From NCBI GenBank assembly GCA_024291935.2, contig JAGTYA010000024.1, positions 806,001 through 870,000 on the forward strand: a DNA stretch of 64,000 nucleotides. The letters are read 5' to 3'. The notes under the pieces were generated by a model. The model worked only from the letters and a program-made list of their open reading frames with translations, did not search any database and was not told the origin of the DNA. Made by a program: the position numbers and the translations under genes. This document shows, in pieces, positions 54,736 to 64,000 of this stretch; the first letter of the stretch is position 1; each line of letters begins with the position of its first letter. This DNA comes from Okapia johnstoni (Eukaryota; Chordata; Mammalia; Artiodactyla; Giraffidae).

Positions 54736-56239
54736 CAGTTCAGTTCAGTTGCTCAGTCGTGTCCAACTCTTTGCGACCCCATGAACCACAGCACACTAGG
54801 CCTCCCTGTCCATCACCACCTCCTGGAGTTTACAGAAACTCATGTCCACTGAGTCAGTGATGCTCTCCAACCATCTCATTCTCTGTTGTCCTCTTCTCCT
54901 CCTGCCTTTGATTTTTCCCAGCATCTTTTCCAATGAGTCAGTTCTTCACATCAGGTGGCCAAAGTATTGGAGTTTCAGCTTCAACATCAGTCCTTCCAAT
55001 GAGCATTCACGACTGATCTCCTTTAGGATGGACTGGTTGGATCTCCTTGCAGTCCAAGGGACTCTCAAGAGTCTTCTCCAACACCACAGTTCAAAAGCAT
55101 CAATTCTTCAGTGCTCAGCTTTCTTTATAGTCCAACTGTCACATCCATACATGACTACTGGAAAAACCACAGCTTTGACTGTATGGACCTTTGTTAGCAA
55201 AGTAATGTCTCAGCTTTTTAATATGCTGTCTAGGTTGGTCATAACTTTCCTTCCAAGGAGTAAGTGTCTTTTAATTTCATGGCTGCAGTCACCATCTACA
55301 GTGATTTTTGAGCCCCCCAAAATAAAGTCTGCCACTGTTTCCACTGTTTCCCCATCTATTTCCCATGAAGTGATGGGACCAGATGCCATGATCTTAGTTT
55401 TCTGAATGTTGAGCTTTAAGCCAACTTTTTCACTCTCCTCTTTCACTTTCATCAAGAGGCTCTTTAGTTCTTCATTTTCTGCCATAAGGGTGGTGTCATC
55501 TGCATTTCTGAGGTTATTGATATTTCTCCCGGCAATCTTGATTCCGGCTTGTGCTTCCTCCAGCCTAGCGTTTCTCATGATGTACTCTGCATAGAAGTTA
55601 AATAAGCAGGGTGACAATATACAGCCTTGACGTACTCCTTTTCCTATTTGGAGCCAGTCTGTTGTTCCATGTCCAGTTCTAACTGTGGCTTCCTGATCTG
55701 CATACAGGTTTCTCAAGAGGCAGGTCAGGTGGTCTGGTATTCCCATCTCTTGAAGAATTTTCCACAGTTTTTTGTGATCCACACAGTCAAAGGCTTTGGC
55801 AAAGTCAATAAGGCAGAAATAGATGTTTTTTCTGGAACTCTCTTGCCTTTTCGATGATCCAACAGATGTTGGCAATTTGATCTCTGGTTCCTCTGCCTTT
55901 TCTAAATCCAGCTTGAACATCTGGAAGTTCACAGTTCACATATTGCTGAAGCCTGGCTTGGAGAATTTTGAGCATTACTTTACTAGCATGTGAGATGAGT
56001 GCAAGTGTGTGGTAGTTGGAGCATTCTTTGGCATTGCCTTTCTTTGGGATTGGGATGAAAACTGACCTTTTCCTGTCCTGTGACCACTGCTGAGTTTTCC
56101 AAATTTGCTGGCATGTGGAGTGCAGCGCTTTCATAGCATCATCTTTTAGGATTTGAAATAGCTCAACTGGAATTCCATCACCTCCACTAGCTTTGTTCAT
56201 AGTGATACTTCCTAAGGCCCACTTGACTTCACATTCCAG
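54736..56239 (-). mobile_element. BovB LINE, 1.5 kb, with altered RT active-site motif
   Basis: Antisense [44 protein letters not shown], and [17 protein letters not shown], in which the usual Tyr of YADD is Asn (codon at 55504-55506). It is 5'-truncated and frameshifted near 55.8 kb. Non-functional. Confidence 0.94.
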
Positions 56240-56559
56240 TTAAGCCTAATATTATTACTTAATCATTATTAACTATGAAATGGGTAATAATTCCCCCAGT
56301 TGGGAGACAGAAACAGAGTAAACATGAGAATAAATGCTTTATCTTCACAATTAAAAATAAAAGGAAAAGAAAAACAGAACAAATCTGAAGAAAAAAAGAT
56401 ATTACTTTTTTAAAAGGCAGAAATAATGTAACTAGAAAACAGAAAAAAACAGAATTGATAAATCTACGAGGAAGTTCTTTTAAAAATACTTAATTGGCAA
56501 ATATCTGGCACTTTAAATTTCTTGAATAAAAAGTTGAAAAATATCATAATAGTGACTAG

Positions 56560-57185
56560 AGCTACTACATGATCCAGCAACCCCATTCCTGAATGTATAT
56601 CCAGGAAAGAAAAACCTCTAATTCAGAAAGATACATGTATCCCAATGTTCACAGAAGCATCATTTATAATAGTCAAAACATGGAAACAACCCAAGTGCCC
56701 GTCAACTGATGACTGGCTTAAGAAGATGTGGTATATATACAATGGGGTATTATAATACTCAGCCATTAAAAAGAATGATATATTGCTTTTACAGCAATAT
56801 GGATGGACCTAGAGAATATGTTTAGTGAAGTAAGTCAGACAGAGAAAGACAAATGTTATATGATATCACTTACAGGCGTGGAATCTCAAAAATAATACAT
56901 ATGAATCTATATGCAAAACTGAAACAGACTCATAGACATAGAAAACACACTTATGGTTACCAGAGTTGTGGTGGGGGGACAATTAGGAGTATGGAATTAA
57001 CAAACTACTAGATATAAAATAAACAACAAAGATTTACTGTATAGCACAGGAAAATATATTCACTATCTTATAATAACCTATAATGGAATATAGTCACAAA
57101 AAATAACTGAATCACAATTACTTCGATTACTCTGCTATACACCTAAAATTAACACAATACTGCAAAACAACTATGATTCAATTTT
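56560..57185 (+). mobile_element. L1 3' end
   Basis: CAGAAGCATCATTTATAATA, TGGATGGACCTAGAGAATAT, AAGTAAGTCAGACAGAGAAA and AATACTGCAAAACAACTATG, typical of L1 ORF2 end and 3'UTR. Confidence 0.85.
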
Positions 57186-57404
57186 TAAAATTATATTATT
57201 GAGGTATATGTTTTTTCTTATCAAATTAAAGGGCACATTGTAAATGACTTCACCAAAGGTGGTATAGCCGTTTCTCACAAGCATGACTGAGGATCAACTG
57301 AATAAAAATTTCTGGAGAGGACCATGGCAATGTTTGAAAAACAGCCTGAGGATTTACAAATGAGAAAAACAAATATCACATAGTAACTGATGAACTATAC
57401 GTTG

Positions 57405-57780
57405 AACGTATCTGATACGTTCAGTATCAGATACTGATGAATGTATCTGCAGGGCAGCAATTGAGACACAGACATAAAGAACAGACTTGTGGACATGGGG
57501 AGGGGAAGGAGAGGGTAGGATGAATTGAGAGAGTAGCATTGAAACACATATATTACCATATGTGAAGTTAGACAGCCAGTGGAAATTTGTTGTATGATGC
57601 AGGGAGCTCAAATCCAGTACTCCATGACAGCCTAGAGGGCTGGGATGAGGTGGGAGGGAGGTTCGAGACAGAGGGGACCTACATGTACCTATGGCTGATT
57701 CATGTTGGTACCTGGTGGAAACCCACAGAATATTGTAAAGCAATTATCTTCAATTAAAAATAAATAAATTTAAGTAAAAA
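57405..57780 (+). mobile_element. Ruminant L1 (L1-BT type) 3' end
   Basis: CAGGGCAGCAATTGAGACAC, GAGAGGGTAGGATGAATTGA and TTGTAAAGCAATTATCTTCA, then AATTAAAAATAAATAAAT tail. Confidence 0.8.
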
Positions 57781-58384
57781 GACACATTTAAAAAGAAGAT
57801 TTACACACCAAGAGATTCATGAATATGAGACAGTTTTTAATCAAGTCAGACGTATTTGTTTTATACGGCTGCTTTGGTGCAATACAGCCTGCTCAGCTCA
57901 GAGTTCTGTAGGTCAACAGTAGAGATGGCTCCACTGTTTTCTCCACATTTGGTCTCACAAGGTCAAAAGCAAGGCGCCGGCCAGCTTGGGCTCCTTATCT
58001 GAGGCTTTGGACAGGGATGTCCTTCCAGGCTCACTCAGGTTGTGGGAAGAATCCAGCTCTGTGTGGATGTATGACAGAGGTCTCCATCTTCTTGCTCTCA
58101 GCTGGAAGCCCCCTCCTCTATTTAAGGGCACCTGCTTAACTGACAACAACCTCTCTCTTCCCACCCACCCCCCCACCCCGCCCCGCCCACCTCATCTTCA
58201 AACTAGGAACACCACATCCAGTCAGAGTTCAAATCTCTCTCCATTCTCCTTCTGCTACATCCTTCTCACTCTAGCCAGAGAAAACTCTCTGCTTTTAAGA
58301 ACCTGTGTGATTAGCTTGGGCTTACACAGATAATCCATGATCATCTCCCTATTTTAAGGCTTATAACCTTAACTGGGCGAGGGG

Positions 58385-58592
58385 GGACTTGTGGTAAAGA
58401 ACCTGCCTGCAAATGCAGGAGACATAAGCGACACAGGTTCCATCCTTGGGTCAGGAAGATCCCCTGGAGAAGGGCATGGCAACCCACTCCAGTATTCTTG
58501 CCTGGAGAATCACATGGACAAAGGAGACTGGCAGGCTATAGTCCACGGGGTCACAAAGAGTCAGACACAACTGAAGTGACTTAGCACATACG
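58385..58592 (+). mobile_element. Bov-tA SINE
   Basis: GACTTGTGGTAAAGAACCTG ... GAAGTGACTTAGCACATACG. Confidence 0.88.
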
Positions 58593-58754
58593 CAACCTTA
58601 ATTACGTCTGCAAAGTCACCATGCAAGGTAACAAATTCACAGGGTCCAGAAACTAGGACATGGGCAGCAGGGACAAGGGAGGGGGAGATTTCTGCCTATC
58701 ACGTGAGAAAGCATGGAAGTTATCTTAAGAAAAAAGACAGGATAGTAATCAGGG

Positions 58755-58963
58755 TTTCTCAGCCTTGGCACTATTGATATTTTACACAGAATAATTCTTT
58801 GTCTTGTGCATTAAAACATGTTCAGCTGCATCCCTGGTCTCTATACCCACTAGAGGCCAGTATCAGCTACCCTGCCCCCCTCCCCTTCTGCATTGTGATA
58901 ACCGAAAATGTCACCAAACATTACTAAGTGTTCCCTGAGTGTCAAAATTACCCTCGGTTGAGA
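58755..58963 (+). mobile_element. hAT-type MER element
   Basis: CAGGGTTTCTCAGCCTTGGC ... CACTATTGATATTTTACACA ... CCTCGGTTGAGAACAC; terminal repeats CAGGGTTTCTCA/GTTGAGAAC indicate an old non-autonomous hAT element. Name not certain. Confidence 0.6.
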
Positions 58964-59754
58964 ACACAAACACAGACACAATATGTGGTTCCAGTTTTGT
59001 AACACACACACACAGAGTAAAAAATATTGGAGAGAAAATAGCAGCACATTAACAGTGGTTATTGTGGGTTTTGTCATAATACTTGTTTTGTTTTCTTTAT
59101 GCTTTTCTCTGCTTTTCAAATTTGAATAACTATTACTCTTAAGCATTATTTACAAAGCCATTTCTCCCCAAATAGATTTTCAAACACAAAATCTGTATCT
59201 TTATTCTTAGGAGTCTACTTGATGGCACTTCACTTTTCTTATAATTACTGTTGAATTTTTGTATCTCTATTCATAACTAAAATTGTTCTTCTCTTTTATT
59301 TGTCAGGTTTTTCTATCAGAATATATCATCTGTGCCTGAAACTCATCAGAGCTTCAGTGGAATTAACTGTTACTTTAGCTGGAAAGAATTATTGTCCAGT
59401 CAACTGGTCTGGCTGCTCAAAACTATTTTTTGAGATAATTGAGAACTTTTTCCAATAGTTTCCTTGATTATAGGGCATTAGGATTTTCTACTACTTCTTG
59501 ACTCCATTTTGGCCAAAAAATACTTTTCTATAAAATCATCACTTCAGGATATTTATATTTATTAGATATGATTATATATAAAATACATTATAATTTGTAA
59601 TATCCACCTTATCTATAGTTATGTCTTCTTTCTGTAGGATATAGAAATGTATTGATATTTTCACTCTTATTTATTAATTAGATTTCCCAGAGATTTGTAT
59701 CCTTCTACTGATTTTTTCAGCAGAACTCTCTCCTCAATATACTTAATATACTTA

Positions 59755-60260
59755 GCAGGTATAGCCATTATGGAAAACTGTATGGAGGTGCCTCAAAAAA
59801 TTAAAAATAGAACTGCCGTGTGGTCTGGCAATTCCACTACTGGGTATACAGCCAAAGGAAATGAAATCAGTATCTTGAAAAGATATCTGCACTCTCACGT
59901 TCACTGCGGCATTAGTCACAATAGCCAAGACATGGATACAACCTAAATGTCGACAGATGGATGAATGGATAAAAAGAAATGTGGTGTATCTATAAAATGG
60001 AATATTATTCAGCCATAAAAACCAAGAAAATCCTGCCACTTGTGACAACATGGATGACCTTGGAGGATGTTATGCATAAGTGAAATAAACCAGACAGAGA
60101 AAGACAAACACTACCTGTGATATTATTTATATATGGAACCTAAAATAGTTTAGCTCATGGAACCAGAGACAGCATGGTGGTTACCACAGGCTGGGGATGG
60201 GAGAAATAGGGAGAGGTTGGTCAAAAGGTACAAACTTTCAGTGATAAAATGGATAAGCTC
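59755..60260 (+). mobile_element. L1 3' fragment
   Basis: GGTATAGCCATTATGGAAAA, GTATACAGCCAAAGGAAATG, AATAGCCAAGACATGGATAC and GAAATAAACCAGACAGAGAA, in L1 order. Confidence 0.85.
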
Positions 60261-61114
60261 CGGGGAGCTGATAGAGAACTCTGAGGGTGGTGGTAGACAC
60301 TTTTCTGAGACCAGTGCATTTCAGCAGTGATCCACTGACCTTCTAGGGCTTAATTATGATGGTAAGCCGTGAATGACCGGTGCTTTACACTGCAATAAAC
60401 CAGATGTCTTTTAAGAACAGCACACAACGATTCAATTTGGAGAAAGAAGTAAAACACAGGTAAAAATTCACATTTGGGATTTTAGTTTCTAAATGAACTG
60501 TTGCAGGGGGTGATTCCAGGGCATCTTTCCCTGGGGCCAATCCTGGCCGCTCCGCACAAGAGAGTGGGAGGAGTCACGGAGGAGGGCGTGGCGAGCATCC
60601 CAAAGCCATCCCAAGATGAGGAATGAGCCTCTAGATACGCTGTCCTGCGGATCTTTCCATCACACTTGCCAGAATCCCCCTGAGTGGTTGAGAAATGGCC
60701 CACAGGACCCTTACTGCAGGTAACCAAGAGAGTCAAAGAACAGGGGCTGTCTTCATTTCTCTACTCGCTTGGTCCTCCACTTTCACCCCCAGAGGCCGTC
60801 AGGAAGGTTCTGCAGGGACTAAGGATGAGGGGAAAAGGCTGATGGAGAATGAAGGAGGTGTAGATGGGTGCAAGAGGCAGGACGAAGGCAGTTAGGCACC
60901 TGGCCCTGAAGCCTCCTCGCAGGGCCCAGGACACGTCGGAAGAGGAAGTGGGAGGAGGGAGCGGTGGGACCAGGTACACCGGGGGCTCCAGCATTTCCGA
61001 AGAAGGGGATAGGAAGTGGGGTAAAGGGAATGGAGAACTTGTCTAGAAGATGCCTTTGCCAGGCAAACACGGTTTCAACAAAGACTGTGTATTCTGAGGA
61101 TGCTGGTCTTGGAG

Positions 61115-61536
61115 AAGCAGCTGGAAGGGATAAGGCGGCGGCGGCGGAGGGGGACAGAGTTCATGCCTGATTGGACGTTCGGATGGATGCATGGATGGAT
61201 GGATGGATGGACGGACTGAGTGAGTGAGTGAGTGGGCGGTTGCGGGAACCTCAGACGTTCCCAGGTTGGAGCAGCGCGCCCGGCAGGGGTCACTGCGAGC
61301 CCCGACCGCGGGAAGGGGGCGCAGGCGCGGCTGGCGCCAAGGCCCTCCCTCGGGGTGGGGGGGGAGCGGACGGGGGGCGGAGAGGGCTGGGGGTGGGGTT
61401 AGAGAAAAGGACCCGAAAGAGATCCAAACTTCCGGTGCCTGCGGAGAGCCGAGCGGCGGTGCTACCGAGAGAGGCTGCACCGAGTGGCTTTTGCTAGGGC
61501 GGAGGCTGCAGGGCAGACGCTCGGGCCGGCGCAGCC
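61115..61536 (+). promoter_or_regulatory. ITM2C CpG-rich promoter and 5'UTR
   Basis: The base composition changes sharply near 61.1 kb to GC-rich, CpG-dense sequence that continues to about 61.8 kb, around the ITM2C start codon. A GC box (GGGGCGG, 61374-61380) and G-rich runs are visible, and no TATA box is obvious, as usual for a housekeeping-type CpG promoter. The transcription start is not defined by sequence but should lie within about 300 bp of the ATG. Confidence 0.7.
61134..61233 (+). repeat. CGG, GGAT and GTGA short tandem repeats in ITM2C promoter
   Basis: GGCGGCGGCGGCGGAGG (61134 onward), then ATGGATGGATGGATGGATGG (61193 onward) and GAGTGAGTGAGTGAGTGGG. Three different microsatellites occur within 100 bp, upstream of the ITM2C ATG. 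Confidence 0.9.
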
Positions 61537-61662
61537 ATGGTAAAGATCAGCTTCCAGCCGGCGGTGGCCGGCATCAAGGGCGACAAGGCCGACAAGGCTT
61601 CGGCCTCGGCCTCGGCCCCAGCGCCCGCCCCGGCTGCTGAGATCCTGCTGACGCCGGCTCGG
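61537..61662 (+). CDS. ITM2C: ITM2C (BRI3) first coding exon, residues 1-42
   Basis: ATG at 61537 in a good Kozak context (GCAGCCATGG) opens 42 codons from MVKISFQPAVAGIK to EILLTPAR, ending at donor GTGAGA (61663). I recognise the N-terminus of integral membrane protein 2C. This exon encodes only the cytoplasmic N-terminal tail; the transmembrane segment, BRICHOS domain and furin site are in exons beyond the window. The BRI family are type II membrane proteins of the secretory pathway, and ITM2C is reported to bind APP or its C-terminal fragments and reduce Abeta production. The ASASASAPAPAPAAE stretch is a low-complexity Ala/Ser/Pro run encoded by near-repeats of GCCTCG, slightly longer than the human version as I remember it. 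Confidence 0.93.
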
Positions 61663-64000
61663 GTGAGAAGGGCCGGGGATCTCGGGCGGCGGGGGGTGCA
61701 GGGGACCGAAGCTCGCCCGGCCGCCTCCGGCGACTGCCCGAGGCGCATCGGGACCCCGGCGTCTCGAGCGGAGTGGCGGGGGCTGGTAGTCCGGGATGGG
61801 TCTTCCCATCCTGAAGTGGGGAGGGGGCTTGGGTCTTGGCATTCAGCGGCAGCCGAAAGCATTAAGTCTGAAGAATGGGAGGGGGTCCGGTAGCTGTCCC
61901 AGGTGGGGAGGAGCTCCAGGTCTCTTCCAAAAGTGGATGGGGTCCCTAGGCGCCTGGTCCCCAAAGAGGGGAGGCGGCTGGTCCGAAGAAGTTCGAGGAA
62001 TGTTGGTGGGGGGTATAGGCTTCTGGTTCCAATCAGGGAGGAGGGGCCGCGGGTCGAGTCCCCAGGTGGGGGATGGGAGGAGAGTTGGACATTGTTTTCC
62101 CCAAAGTAGGGTGGTGGGTTGTGATTGGTGGGGAATAAAGAAGATGGGGGTGTCTGGTGCCAACGAAGGGGGAGAGACTGTGGATTTCGTCCCAAACGGG
62201 AGACTGCTGGGGTTGGGGGGGGGCGGGGAGGCGAGGGATGTGCTGTTAGTCCGCACCTGAATTAGTGGACCAGAAAGTGTTGAGACATGAAATGAAAATA
62301 AGCCAGAACTCGCCTGGCCGCACGTCCGGGATTCGAGATTCGGGGTTTCGAGGTTGGGTGCCCTGATCCCACCCCACCGCGGGCTGCCTGGGCCTCCCTG
62401 CCCTCCTCTTGCTTCCTCTCCCGGCTCCCTGGAGCTCTGGGCTACCCCGTCCAGCCGGCGGTGCCCCGGGGCCCTCCATCCCGGAGGCTGCGCTTTGTGG
62501 GGGCGGACCTCGGTGCACCCCGCCCCCGCCAGCTCCCCTCCTCCCCTTTCCCTCGGGCCTGGGGTAGAGGAGGCATTTCCGCCCGTGGAAAACTGTCTGA
62601 GCTGCGAGGAGTCCGACCCGGGGAAGGACCCAGAGGGGGCCGGACGCGTGGCGGGCGAGGAGGGAAGGGAGAGCTTGGTTCAGTCTGGTTCTGGAGTGGC
62701 CCCGGCAAAGGTGTCTACGCCGCCCGTCCCGTTGCTGGCTACTGGGATATCTTCCTCAGCGCCAAGGCCCCTCCCCAAATTGATGGCTCCAACTAAACCT
62801 TGCTGGGGTATGGCAGGCCGGGTGCTGCAGAATAACCTGTGCCCTGGGAGAAGGGGACACAGGAGAGGGTGATCAGAGGTGGGTCACACACCAGAGCAAA
62901 GATTCCCTGAGTGCCGAATTCCAGGAAGAGCCCTGGCGAGCTCCCCTGCCTTGGCGTGGTCACTGCGGCATCAGTAACCACCCGGGCTGGGTTGGGGGGT
63001 TTGCTCTGCAGCCTGGATCAGAGCAGCTCCATCTTCTTCTGATGCTTGGATGGGAAGGGGACATTTCCTATTTGAAGACCTGGCCTGCAGCTTTTAAAGT
63101 TTGCAAGAGGCTCTTTAAACCTCCTTCCTCCCTCTCTGCCCTCAGAGAGTGCAGGACGCTCACCCCTTTCTTCTCCCAGCTGCTTCTCCCAGGGCCAGGC
63201 ACCCATTTGAGCCCTGAAAAACTGGACCCTGACGCCCAGAGCTACAGGATTCAGGCAGGAGGGAGGACCAGCCATACAGTGGGAGGATGCAATTCAAACT
63301 CCATCAGAAGGTCTGCCGATTTCGCAGGAGCCGTACATTCTCCGGTGGCAGCCTGCTTGTGGTGTCGGGCGGGATGGCGGATGCCAGATGCCAGCATCAC
63401 CTTGGCAGTATCTGACATCCAGCTTCTGGCTCCCAAGTCCAGCGTCCTCTCTTCCCCCTCACCCAGCATGAAATGGAAATATCAACATCTTCTTCCCTGG
63501 GGGCTGTTTGCAGTGGCCTTGAGCCTGCTGAGTGTGCTTCCCACCCCCCTCCCTCCCCCCAGCAAACCTAGTTAGTTGGGCAGGATCCCCTCACTGTTAA
63601 CTGGCAAGGAGGAGCCATGGGGCCCCAGGAGGAGGATTAATACTCCAGCACCTTTACATCAGATCTGCTTATTAATAAACTTTCACAGCTCCCCATCCCT
63701 GCGGGGTCAGGGGAGGTTTTCGGGTGTTGGCTCTGCCAGTCCCCTGATGGAATTGGGCCTTGGGAAGAGAGTTCACTTCTGTTAACTTCTTGTGGCCTTG
63801 ACTGACCAGTGGGCACATTGCCCCCACATCCAGTGCCTGATATAGAGCAAGCTACCCCCACCATGGCAACCTGCCTCACCAGTAATTATGTTCAGGAGGC
63901 GCCCAGAATTTACAGTAGCCCAGGACAGCATGAGCAGGGGCTGCTTCACCAAGACAGGGTGTTTGGGTTGGTCCCGTGCTGATGGGTTGTCAGAATGTGG
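61663..64000 (+). other. ITM2C: ITM2C intron 1, 5' portion
   Basis: This is intron sequence after donor GTGAGA, running off the window. The first 200 bp or so remain CpG-rich, and the rest is G-rich unique sequence with no recognised transposons. The open frames on both strands here look like GC-rich chance frames. No second ITM2C coding exon is seen before 64000. Confidence 0.7.

Larger units (their letters stand above)
30764..61114. other. CAB39-ITM2C intergenic region
   Basis: About 30 kb with no supported gene. Ruminant LINE/SINE copies are listed separately. Stretches where I recognise nothing include 30.80-31.87, 32.32-32.92, 33.18-33.60, 36.65-37.52, 37.70-39.13, 39.50-40.99, 47.27-48.39, 48.71-49.33, 49.50-49.88, 50.40-51.29, 51.84-52.43, 54.30-54.73 and 60.30-61.11 kb, apart from the CTCF-like motifs noted. 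Confidence 0.75.

Noticed and set aside
61494..62195. 233-codon minus-strand open frame antisense to ITM2C exon 1
   Set aside because: It lies in a CpG island with few stop codons in any frame. The protein is Pro/Arg/Ser low-complexity, and the plus-strand ITM2C exon explains the sequence.
62354..62872. 172-codon plus-strand frame in ITM2C intron 1
   Set aside because: GC-rich chance frame without homology or splice support.

Overview
This is mammalian nuclear DNA from a ruminant, most likely a bovid such as cattle, sheep, goat or buffalo. Interspersed repeats of ruminant and cetartiodactyl type show this directly: many BovB (RTE) LINE fragments, Bov-tA/Bov-A SINEs and CHR-type tRNA SINEs. 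Two host genes on the + strand are recognised from their exon translations. Canonical AG/GT splice sites and exact reading-phase continuity support the assignments.

Region 1 (1 to about 30.8 kb) is the 3' part of CAB39 (MO25alpha). Seven coding exons (2322-2486, 5865-5983, 11934-12102, 19831-19890, 23653-23718, 27181-27324, 28172-28360) give 303 residues, which I place as residues 39-341 of the 341-residue protein. The first 38 codons lie upstream of the window. A 3'UTR of about 2.4 kb ends near an AATAAA at 30742. It carries a perfect miR-451 seed match and two Pumilio motifs. Introns hold BovB, SINE, L1, mariner, hAT and MIR copies. A striking nine-copy 54-bp minisatellite stops 29 bp before the 5865 exon.

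Region 2 (about 30.8 to 61.1 kb) is intergenic. I found no convincing gene. It holds nested BovB elements, several L1 3' ends, MaLR/MLT1-type LTR fragments, many SINEs, a (CA)n tract, and several good matches to the CTCF motif at 32.9, 38.6, 51.3 and 52.5 kb.

Region 3 (about 61.1 to 64.0 kb) is the CpG-rich promoter, first coding exon (61537-61662, 42 residues) and start of intron 1 of ITM2C (BRI3). The tandem order CAB39 then ITM2C matches the arrangement I know from human 2q37.

The two genes are neighbours and show no sign of working together. CAB39 is a cytoplasmic scaffold that activates LKB1-STRAD and STE20-family kinases. ITM2C is a type II membrane protein of the BRI family. I see no undescribed multi-gene system here. 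The more interesting signals are architectural: the splice-site-adjacent minisatellite, inverted BovB copies around CAB39 exons, a LINE-in-LINE insertion with an exact 16-bp target duplication, and the CTCF-like sites.
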